Positions 1 to 5,523 of a stretch of 7,107 nucleotides of DNA are shown here, piece after piece. Numbering within the stretch: the stretch's first letter is position 1; the number at the start of each line of letters is the position of its first letter. The notes beneath the pieces are model-generated. The model ran no database searches and was not told the origin of the DNA. It saw only the letters and a list, made by a program, of their open reading frames with translations. The stretch is from positions 1 to 7,107 of the forward strand of contig CAYNPY010000141.1 of assembly GCA_964399195.1 (NCBI GenBank), written 5' to 3'. This DNA is from CAINDZ01 sp964399195. GTDB taxonomy: Bacteria; Krumholzibacteriota; Krumholzibacteriia; LZORAL124-64-63. The translations under genes were made by a program, and so were the position numbers.

Positions 1-219
1 CGTGGCAAAGAACCACGCCTGCATCGCAAGCGGCAGCAGGCTTTCGACGTCGCGGACGATGAGACGCGGATCCCGGTCCATCCCGGCCACCACATGCACG
101 CCGGCGATCTCGCCCTGGTCGTCCAGGTCGATCTTGCACTGCAGGACGCCTTTGATCTGCGTGATCCAGCGCTGGGCGTCGTTCACCCAGGCGTCACGCT
201 CGTTCGGCTCCCACTCCAC
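1..219 (-). CDS. Uncharacterised protein, N-terminal fragment (73 codons, continues past left edge)
   Basis: The product is not known; the fragment is cut by the window edge. The visible 73 residues are soluble-looking, with no signal peptide or membrane segment. They hold an amphipathic start with a WVNDAQRWITQIKGV stretch (residues 11-25), then a beta-hairpin-like LQCKIDLDDQGEIAGVHVVAG (26-46) and a DPRLIVRDVESLL stretch (50-62). The pattern of hydrophobic strand, G-x-H-V, arginine/proline, then IVRD-V/I-E resembles a small conserved domain I recall from uncharacterised proteins of several phyla; that resemblance is from memory and gives no function. The frame is open back to a TAA at 274-276 with no ATG. 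The GTG at 217-219 is the best start because GGAG lies 8 bases upstream. Codon use is like that of the neighbours. It is separated from the kinase gene by 170 bases and has its own promoter candidate, so it is probably a separate transcription unit. Confidence 0.7.
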   Translation of the reverse strand, partial: MEWEPNERDAWVNDAQRWITQIKGVLQCKIDLDDQGEIAGVHVVAGMDRDPRLIVRDVESLLPLAMQAWFFAT

Positions 220-227
220 TTCGGGCG

Positions 228-231
228 CTCC
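228..231 (-). promoter_or_regulatory. Ribosome binding site deciding the GTG start of the left-edge gene
   Basis: GGAG on the minus strand stands 8 bases before the GTG at 217-219. The reading frame has no ATG between its upstream stop and this point, so this site is the main reason for choosing the GTG start. Confidence 0.5.
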
Positions 232-270
232 GCAAGGCTGGGGGTCCGGGCGAATCTCAAGCGTCGTGGG

Positions 271-299
271 ATCTTACCACACCGCTATTCTTCCCACAA
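271..299 (-). promoter_or_regulatory. Candidate sigma70-type promoter for the left-edge gene
   Basis: On the minus strand a -35 element TTGTGG (294-299) is followed after exactly 17 bases by a -10 element TAAGAT (271-276). The -10 matches the TATAAT consensus at four of six positions and the -35 matches at three. This is one of the few AT-richer patches in the window. It lies in the only gap over 100 bases and points at the GTG start, leaving a leader of about 45 bases. A 6-base inverted repeat (GTGGGA at 292-297, TCCCAC at 266-271) overlaps both elements and could be an operator, but it is short and may be chance. Confidence 0.45.
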
Positions 300-389
300 C
301 CGGCAATTCCATCTGACGATACGACAAGGGCTAGCGCGGCCGGAAGGCGCGGCAGGCGCGCGCATCCCGAACCCGTCCCCCGCCGTCGT

Positions 390-1295
390 TCAAGGGCACA
401 TCATCTCGCGCAGCGCGCGCAGGCGGCGCTCGTAGGCCGCGTCGTCGGCCCGCAGCAGGCCCTCCACGCTGAATCCCTCGGGGCAGAAGCTGGCCGTCAC
501 CGTGCCGTCGAGCATCGCCTGCCGGAAGGCGGCATCCGGAGCGTCCCGCCCCACGCCCGCCTGCGCGAGCGAGGCCATGAAGCCGCCGGCGAAACAGTCC
601 CCCGCTCCGGTCGGGTCGATCACTTCGTCGAGGATCAGCGCCGGCACCGCCAGCACGGAATCCCGGCCGAAGAACAGCGCGCCGTGCTCGCCCTTCTTGA
701 CGACGACCCGGGCGGGCCCCATCGCCGCGATCGCGGCGGCGGCGCGCGCGAGGCTGCGCTGTCCGGTGAGCAGCCGCGCCTCGCCCTCGTTGACCAGCAG
801 GACGTCCACGCGCCGCAGGATGGCGCGCAGCAGGTCCGGCGTCGTCTCGATCCAGAGGTTCATGGTGTCCAGAGCCACCAGCCGCGGGCCGCGCATCAGG
901 TCCAGCACGCCCGCCTGCAGCCCGGGATGGATGTTGGCCAGGAACAGGTACTCCGCGTCGCGCCAGGCGGCGGGAATCTCGGGCCTGAAGTCGGCGAACA
1001 CGCCCAGTTCCGTCGCCAGCGTGTCGCGCTCGATCAGGTCGGCGTGGTACCGCCCCGACCAGTGGAAGCTGCGCCCGGGCACGCGCGCGATGCCGGCGAT
1101 GTCCGCGTGTCGGCCCAGCAGCGCCAGGTCCTCGTCCCGGAAGTCGTCGCCGACCACGCCGACGCAGCGGACCGGCGCGCGGCCACGCGCGGCGACGGCG
1201 AAGAAGCTGGCGCTGCCGCCGAGCTGGCGCTCGCGCCGCTCGCGCGGCGTCTCGACGGTGTCATAGGCGACCGATCCCACCACCACGATCGACAT
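390..1295 (-). CDS. PfkB-family carbohydrate/nucleoside kinase, substrate unknown
   Basis: A cytoplasmic ATP-dependent kinase of the ribokinase/PfkB superfamily, 301 residues, the usual length. The N-terminus gives a first strand MSIVVVGSVAYDTV and the substrate-side glycine motif GGSASFFAVAA (residues 26-36). The second PfkB signature DPTGAGDCFAGGFM (227-240) carries the anion hole and the expected catalytic Asp233. A conserved DTMNLWI (143-149) and LLVNEGEARLLTG (166-178) lie between them. The family phosphorylates ribose, fructose phosphates, adenosine and other alcohols. The GSVA-D and ASF-x-x-EGF features suggest the adenosine-kinase-like side of the family, but the substrate cannot be read from sequence. 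The ATG lies one base after the argS stop and has GAGGGA inside the argS end as its ribosome binding site, so it is translationally coupled and the last gene of the operon. No hairpin with a T-run follows the stop. Confidence 0.9.
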   Translation of the reverse strand: MSIVVVGSVAYDTVETPRERRERQLGGSASFFAVAARGRAPVRCVGVVGDDFRDEDLALLGRHADIAGIARVPGRSFHWSGRYHADLIERDTLATELGVFADFRPEIPAAWRDAEYLFLANIHPGLQAGVLDLMRGPRLVALDTMNLWIETTPDLLRAILRRVDVLLVNEGEARLLTGQRSLARAAAAIAAMGPARVVVKKGEHGALFFGRDSVLAVPALILDEVIDPTGAGDCFAGGFMASLAQAGVGRDAPDAAFRQAMLDGTVTASFCPEGFSVEGLLRADDAAYERRLRALREMMCP

Positions 1296-1296
1296 C

Positions 1297-3039
1297 TCAG
1301 TCCCTCTTTTCCATCTTCTCGGGCGCCTCGACGCCGACCAGGTCCAGCAGCACGCGAATCACTTGGCGGGTCACCAGGCTGAGCTGCAACTGCGCGCGCC
1401 GCCGTTCCTCGGGCTGCTCGAGAATCCGCTTGCACTTCGTGTAGAACTCGTTGTAGAGCGCGGCGATCTCGTCGGCGTACACCGTCAGCCGGTGCGGCTC
1501 GCGCGCCCAGGCCGCCGAGACGATCACCCGCGGCAGGCGGATCAGCTCGGCCATCAGGGCCCATTCGGCCTCGTGCTCGAGGTGCGCCAGCGTCGCCGCG
1601 TCCGGCTGCCCGGGGTCGACGCCGCGCGCCGCCGCCTCGCCCAGCAGCGAGCAAATGCGCGCGTGGGCGTACTTGACCTTCAGCACGGGGTTCTTCTCGG
1701 TCTGGTCCTTGGCCAGGTCCAGGTCGAAATCCAGGTGGCTGTTCGGGCGGCGCGTCAGGAAGATGTACTTCGTGACGTCGGCGCCCACCTCGTCGATCAG
1801 GGCGTCCATCGTCACGAACGAGCCCGCGCGCTTGGACATCTTGATCGGCTGGCCGCCCTCCAGGAACGTCACGTGCTGGAGGATCTGCACCTCGAGCCAG
1901 CCCTCCTCGATGCCGAGGGAGGTCATCGCGCCCTGCATGCGGCTGATGTAGCCGTGGTGGTCGGGCCCCCAGAAATCGATGGCGTGCTCGAAGCCGCGCT
2001 GGAACTTGTGGTAGTGGTAGGCGATGTCGGCCAGGAAGTACGTCGGCCGCCCGTCCGCGCGCACCAGCACCCTGTCCTTCTCGTCGTCGTGCGTCGTCGA
2101 CTTGAACCAGACGGCGCCGTCCTCCTCGTAGACGGCCTCCAGCTTCCGCAGGCGGTCGAGAGCGCGCTCGAGGCGCCTGGTCTCATGCAGCTCCGACTCG
2201 AAGTACCAGGTGTCGAAGCGCAGCCCGAACCGGCGGCAGGTCTCGCGCTGCCAGCCGAGGATCTTCATCAGCGCGTACTTCGAGAAGCAGCGCACCGACT
2301 CCTCCTCCGGCAGGCGGCGCCAGTCGTCGGCGCAGCCGGCGGGCGCCGTCACGCGCTGGAAGCTCTCGTCGTTGAAGGCGGCGGCGGCGGCGCGGATCGC
2401 GCTCTCGTCCTGCTGCATCAGTTCGGCGGCCATCAGCTCCAGGTACTGCCCGTGGTAACCTTCGTCGGGGAACTCGACCGGCTCGCCCAGCAGCTGCAGG
2501 TAGCGCGCCCGCAGCGACTGGCCCAGCAGCTCGACCTGCCGGCCGGCGTCGTTGACGTAGTACTCGGCGTGGGCGTCGTAACCCACCGCCTCCAGCAGGC
2601 GCACCATCGTCATGCCGAAGGCGCCGGCCCGCGCCGAGACGACGTTGAGCGGCCCCGTCGGGTTGGCGCTGATGAACTCCACGTTGATGCGCTTGCCGCC
2701 GGCGGTGCGGATCCTCGCCAGCGCCCCGGCCGGATTCCAGACGTCCAGCAGCAGCTCGATCTGGTGCCGGCGCGCGATCCGGAAGTTGATGAAGCCCGGC
2801 CCGGCGATCTCGACGGACTCTACCACCTCGCGCGGGAACTTCAGGGCGGCCGCGATCTCGCCGGCCAGTTCGCGCGGCTTGCGACCGAGGCGCTTGCCGA
2901 GCACCAGCGCCAGGTTCGTGCTCAGGTCGCCGTGGCTGCGGTCCCGCGGCTTCTCCAGTTCGACCTGGATGTCCTCTTCGAAGACGCTGTACTTCTCGAG
3001 CGCGGCCAGAAGGCCCTTCCTGATCAGATCTTCAAGCAT
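1297..3039 (-). CDS. argS: Arginyl-tRNA synthetase with altered HIGH motif
   Basis: Charges tRNA-Arg with arginine using ATP in the cytoplasm; class I synthetase, 580 residues, normal length. The N-terminal tRNA-recognition domain (about 1-100) has the typical PRDRSHGDLSTNLAL stretch. The catalytic Rossmann fold begins at EFISANPTGPL (121-131). The HIGH signature, normally HVGH in this protein, is NVVS at 132-135, so both histidines are absent. The rest of the active site looks intact: EYYVNDAGRQ (159-168), WGPDHHGYISRM (357-368) and KMSKR (400-404). The all-alpha anticodon-binding (DALR) domain begins near KNPVLKVKYAHARI (449-462) and ends in LVGVEAPEKM (567-576). The reading frame is clean, so this is not a sequencing frameshift. 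The ATG at 3037-3039 overlaps the rsfS end by 8 bases, with GGGAGA upstream. It is likely the only ArgRS of the cell, but that cannot be seen here. Confidence 0.97.
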   Translation of the reverse strand: MLEDLIRKGLLAALEKYSVFEEDIQVELEKPRDRSHGDLSTNLALVLGKRLGRKPRELAGEIAAALKFPREVVESVEIAGPGFINFRIARRHQIELLLDVWNPAGALARIRTAGGKRINVEFISANPTGPLNVVSARAGAFGMTMVRLLEAVGYDAHAEYYVNDAGRQVELLGQSLRARYLQLLGEPVEFPDEGYHGQYLELMAAELMQQDESAIRAAAAAFNDESFQRVTAPAGCADDWRRLPEEESVRCFSKYALMKILGWQRETCRRFGLRFDTWYFESELHETRRLERALDRLRKLEAVYEEDGAVWFKSTTHDDEKDRVLVRADGRPTYFLADIAYHYHKFQRGFEHAIDFWGPDHHGYISRMQGAMTSLGIEEGWLEVQILQHVTFLEGGQPIKMSKRAGSFVTMDALIDEVGADVTKYIFLTRRPNSHLDFDLDLAKDQTEKNPVLKVKYAHARICSLLGEAAARGVDPGQPDAATLAHLEHEAEWALMAELIRLPRVIVSAAWAREPHRLTVYADEIAALYNEFYTKCKRILEQPEERRRAQLQLSLVTRQVIRVLLDLVGVEAPEKMEKRD

Positions 3040-3538
3040 GGCTACCCGTCTCCCGCCCGGTCCCGCCGGGGGCTGCGTTCACGAACCTCAGATCCGGGTG
3101 GCGCGCCGCGACCTCAGCCCCGGCAAACCAGGACGGCGCCAGGTCGAGCCGCGGAGCGTCGCCCCACAGGCGCTCCAGCTGGAAATAGTCCCGCGCGCGC
3201 TGGTGGAAGACGTGCACGACGACGTCGAAGAAATCCAGCAGCACCCAACGCCCCTCGTTCAGGCCCTCGATCGAATGGGCATGATGTCCCGCCGCCGCCA
3301 GTTCGTCGTGCGCGTGGCGCGCGGCGGCCTGCACCTGCGTGTCGGCGCCGCCCGAGGCGATCACGAAGAAGTCGCAGACGTCCGAGCAGCCGCGCAGGTC
3401 CAGCACGACGACGTCGTCCAGCTTCTTCTCCAGCAGGTGCCAGGCGCACCGTTCCGCCAGCGCGTACGCCGGGGATTCGTCGGGCAGGCGCCGCTCGGGC
3501 GCCGCCGGGGATCCGGGGCCGGAATGATCGGTATGCAT
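3032..3538 (-). CDS. rsfS: Ribosomal silencing factor RsfS
   Basis: RsfS (Iojap/YbeB family) binds ribosomal protein L14 on the 50S subunit and blocks joining of the 30S when nutrients run low. The product is 168 residues. The family core spans about 28-132: KKLDDVVVLDLRG (38-50), DFFVIASGGADTQVQAAA (56-73), IEGLNEGRWVLLDFFDVVVHVFHQRARDYFQLERLWGDAPR (90-130), all in the expected order. The core is preceded by about 25 extra residues and followed by about 38 residues after the usual end at LWGDAP, so the protein is longer than most members (roughly 105-130). The frame is open further upstream into the prenyl synthase gene, but the ATG at 3536-3538 lies 8 bases after that gene's TAG with AGGCGGA before it, which settles the start. 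It usually sits beside nadD or obgE in other bacteria; here it is joined to argS, overlapping it by 8 bases. Confidence 0.95.
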   Translation of the reverse strand: MHTDHSGPGSPAAPERRLPDESPAYALAERCAWHLLEKKLDDVVVLDLRGCSDVCDFFVIASGGADTQVQAAARHAHDELAAAGHHAHSIEGLNEGRWVLLDFFDVVVHVFHQRARDYFQLERLWGDAPRLDLAPSWFAGAEVAARHPDLRFVNAAPGGTGRETGSHA

Positions 3539-3546
3539 ACGTCCGC

Positions 3547-4551
3547 CTAGTTCAGCCGGTTGATGACGTACTCGACGGCCACGGCCAGCAGGTCCTTCTG
3601 GGGACCGGAGGCGACCGGGCCGAGCGCTTCCTTGGCGGCATCGCCGAAACGTCGCGCGGTGGCGAAGGCGTAGTCGACGCCGCCGTGCTCGGTGACGAAC
3701 CCTCGGACCTCGGGCCAGCACGCGGCCCGCTCCTGGCGTCCGCGCAGGCGGGCCAGCTCCTCCAGGCGCGCCCGGGCCGCGGGCGGGGCCTGGCGGCAGG
3801 CGGCGATCAGGGGCAGCGTGATCCGCCCCTCTTCCCAGTCCTGGCCCGTGGGCTTGCCCAGCCGGCGCTCGTCGCCCAGATAATCGAAGACGTCGTCGGT
3901 GATCTGGAAGACGCGGCCGGTGTGCGCGCCGAAATCGCCGAACTCGGCTTCGCAGCCGCTCAGGCGGCGGTTGAACGAGACGCCGATCCGACAGGCGTTC
4001 TCGATCAGCGAGGCGGTCTTCTGGTAGATGATCTGCAGGTACCGGTCCTCGCTGATCGCCATGTCGTAGCGGTGCTCCAGCTGAAGCATCTCGGCCTCGC
4101 TCATCAGCACGGTCGTGCGCGCCAGCAGTTCCACCGCGTGGTGCAGCCCGGCCGCGCAGAGGTTGTGCAGGGCCGTCGAATAGAGGTAGTCGCCCATGAT
4201 CAGCGCCGCGCTCGGACCGTACTTCACGTTGACCGCCGGCAGGCCGCGGCGCGTCACCGCTTCGTCGATGAAGTCGTCATGCACCAGCGTGGCGGTGTGC
4301 ACCAGTTCCACGCTGGCCGCCGCCGTGATGGCCGCCGGCGCGAACCCGTCGTCGTCCTGGGCGGCCAGGAGCAGGAGCGTGGGCCGGAACTTCTTGCTCT
4401 TGCCCTGCAGGATGTGGGCGCAGATCTCCCGGGTCAGCGGGCTGTCACCGGTGGTGATCCGCTTGAATTCGCGGTCGACCGCCGCCAGGGCGGGCGCGAT
4501 CTTGACCTGGAGCGTGGCCAGCTTGATGCGTTCGCGGTCGACCAGTCCCAT
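3547..4551 (-). CDS. ispB: Long-chain all-trans polyprenyl diphosphate synthase (IspB/HepT type)
   Basis: Condenses isopentenyl diphosphate onto an allylic diphosphate to make a long polyprenyl chain, most likely the side-chain precursor of menaquinone or ubiquinone. The product is 334 residues. The first aspartate-rich motif is DDFID (92-96) in the context ELVHTATLVHDDFIDEA, and the second is DDVFD (219-223) in QITDDVFDYLGDE. Both are DDxxD; the first lacks the two-residue insertion of bacterial farnesyl synthases. The fifth residue before the first motif is alanine (87), small, as expected for long products. GQDWEEGRITLPLI (236-249) matches the loop after the second motif. The substrate-binding GGKRxRP motif reads KSKKFRP (51-57): the lysine, basic residue, arginine and proline remain and the glycine pair is replaced. 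The ATG follows GGGAAGG. It is the first gene of the second block and has its own promoter candidate. The exact chain length and the name ispB rather than hepT are inference. Confidence 0.92.
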   Translation of the reverse strand: MGLVDRERIKLATLQVKIAPALAAVDREFKRITTGDSPLTREICAHILQGKSKKFRPTLLLLAAQDDDGFAPAAITAAASVELVHTATLVHDDFIDEAVTRRGLPAVNVKYGPSAALIMGDYLYSTALHNLCAAGLHHAVELLARTTVLMSEAEMLQLEHRYDMAISEDRYLQIIYQKTASLIENACRIGVSFNRRLSGCEAEFGDFGAHTGRVFQITDDVFDYLGDERRLGKPTGQDWEEGRITLPLIAACRQAPPAARARLEELARLRGRQERAACWPEVRGFVTEHGGVDYAFATARRFGDAAKEALGPVASGPQKDLLAVAVEYVINRLN

Positions 4552-4572
4552 GCCTTCCCACTCTCGGTTGCG

Positions 4573-4596
4573 GCCCCGCGCCGGCGCGGGCGGGGC
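4573..4596 (-). promoter_or_regulatory. Strong GC hairpin in the leader of the prenyl synthase gene
   Basis: The arms GCCCCGC (4573-4579) and GCGGGGC (4590-4596) can pair over a 10-base loop. Alternatively the 16-base perfect palindrome at 4575-4590 can fold on itself, so two mutually exclusive stems exist. On the minus strand the hairpin is followed by mixed sequence, not a T-run, so it is not a standard intrinsic terminator for tatC. If the promoter just upstream is real, transcription would begin at about 4595-4597 and the hairpin would sit at the very 5' end of the mRNA, ending 21 bases before the ATG. Confidence 0.4.
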
Positions 4597-4602
4597 GTCT
4601 GG

Positions 4603-4630
4603 AGTATTCCCGAATCCGGGACGGTGTCAA
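4603..4630 (-). promoter_or_regulatory. Candidate promoter between tatC and the prenyl synthase gene, palindrome in spacer
   Basis: On the minus strand a perfect TTGACA (4625-4630) overlaps the TGA stop of tatC. It is followed after 16 bases by AATACT (4603-4608), a four-of-six match to TATAAT. The spacer holds an inverted repeat, TCCCG-gatt-CGGGA (4608-4621), which fills it and touches the -10 element; this is where a repressor or a spacer-twisting activator could bind. It would drive the prenyl synthase, rsfS, argS and kinase genes, independently of or in addition to read-through from glyA. Confidence 0.5.
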
Positions 4631-5523
4631 TCCTCTTCGGCCGCCGCGGCGCGCGCGCGGGCGCGCTCGCGCCTCCCCACCAGGACGAGCGCCACGACCG
4701 CCGAGCCCAGGTACAGCACCAGCATCGGGACCAGCATCATCATCTGGCTGACGACGTCCGGCGGCGTGAACACGGCGGCGGCGACTGCGATCACGACAAC
4801 GGCGTAGCGCCACGTCCGCAGGAGCAGGCGCGGACTGACGATGCCCGCCAGGCTCAGCACGATCACGAGCATCGGCAGTTCGAAGACCAGCCCGAAGCCG
4901 AGGCACAGCCGGAACACGAACCCGAGATACTGGCTGATTCCGATCAGCGGCTGCAGCGTCTCGGTCCCGAAGCCCATCAGGAAGCGCACGACGTTGGGCG
5001 CGACCACGAGGAACGCGAACGCGATCCCCGCGTAGAACAGCAGAACCGTCCACACCAGGACCGGCGTCACCAGGCGCCGCTCCTTGCGGTGCAGCCCCGG
5101 CAGCACGAATCCGTACAGCCGGAACAGCACGAACGGGGCCACGACGAACAGGCCGCTGATGAAGGCCACGCGCAGCCGCGCCATGAACGCGTCGTTGGGC
5201 GCCGTGAAGTAGACGCCGTGTTCGCGAACCGGGCGGATGATCAATTCCACCAGGTCGCCGGACCAGCTCCAACACAGGATCGCCGCCGCCGACGCCGCCA
5301 GCAGGCACTGAATGAGCACCGTTCGCAGTTCCGCCAGATGGTCCAACAGACCCATGCGGCCGTCGGGAGCCGCCGGCGGCGGCGGAACGGCGCCGTCGCC
5401 GGAGTCCGCGGCGGTCGTCGTGTCGGCTGAGTCGACCGGCTCCGCGAACCCGATCTGGTCGCGCGGACCCGGCGGCAGGTCCGCCCGCGGCGCGCCCGGT
5501 TCGGCCTCGCGCCCGGCGCTCAC
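4627..5523 (-). CDS. tatC: Sec-independent protein translocase subunit TatC
   Basis: TatC is the inner-membrane receptor of the twin-arginine pathway; it binds RR signal peptides and recruits TatA/TatB to export folded proteins. The core begins at MGLLDHLAELR (57-67), the family's conserved N-terminal motif. Six hydrophobic segments follow, at about 68-86, 118-138, 154-176, 199-224, 238-252 and 259-283. The signal-peptide site is visible as FVLPGLHRKERR (139-150) with the conserved glutamate at 148, and FTPPDVVSQ (252-260) is the usual signature before the last segment. The tail is rich in Arg and Ala and is cytoplasmic. I chose the GTG at 5521-5523 because it overlaps the nrdR stop as GTGA and has GGGGA upstream. 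This gives 298 residues with a 56-residue Pro/Ala/Asp-rich extension. The ATG at 5353-5355 would give a standard 242-residue TatC but has no ribosome binding site. No tatA or tatB is in the window. Confidence 0.95.
   Translation of the reverse strand: MSAGREAEPGAPRADLPPGPRDQIGFAEPVDSADTTTAADSGDGAVPPPPAAPDGRMGLLDHLAELRTVLIQCLLAASAAAILCWSWSGDLVELIIRPVREHGVYFTAPNDAFMARLRVAFISGLFVVAPFVLFRLYGFVLPGLHRKERRLVTPVLVWTVLLFYAGIAFAFLVVAPNVVRFLMGFGTETLQPLIGISQYLGFVFRLCLGFGLVFELPMLVIVLSLAGIVSPRLLLRTWRYAVVVIAVAAAVFTPPDVVSQMMMLVPMLVLYLGSAVVALVLVGRRERARARAAAAEED
5520..5523 (-). other. GTGA stop/start overlap joining nrdR and tatC
   Basis: The minus-strand bases GTGA contain the nrdR stop TGA and the tatC start GTG. 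The shift of frame with a GGGGA just before it is the usual layout for translational coupling, and supports the longer form of TatC. Confidence 0.6.

Noticed and set aside
325..389. A rho-independent terminator after the kinase gene
   Set aside because: The stretch is GC-rich and can form small stems, but there is no stable hairpin followed by a T-run on the minus strand. Termination there may be Rho-dependent or absent.
2..435. Plus-strand open frames at the left edge (about 104 and 113 codons)
   Set aside because: They oppose the better supported minus-strand gene at 1-219, lack ribosome sites and family motifs, and have Arg/Ser/His-rich products typical of antisense shadows.
3539..3721. 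Upstream extension of the rsfS frame into the prenyl synthase gene, adding 61 residues
   Set aside because: The extra residues are an Arg-rich out-of-frame shadow of the prenyl synthase 3' end. The ATG just after that gene's stop fits the family and the spacing.
4573..4596. The GC hairpin as an intrinsic terminator of tatC
   Set aside because: It lacks a trailing T-run on the minus strand and lies close to the next gene's ribosome site, so it fits a leader structure better.
1363..5430. A 1355-codon open frame on the plus strand, antisense to argS, rsfS, the prenyl synthase gene and most of tatC
   Set aside because: Its product is low-complexity, swollen with Arg, His, Gln, Val and Ala and with no family motif. 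It mirrors the G/C-biased third positions of well-recognised minus-strand genes, so stop codons are merely avoided. It crosses four gene boundaries, which no real conserved gene would do here.
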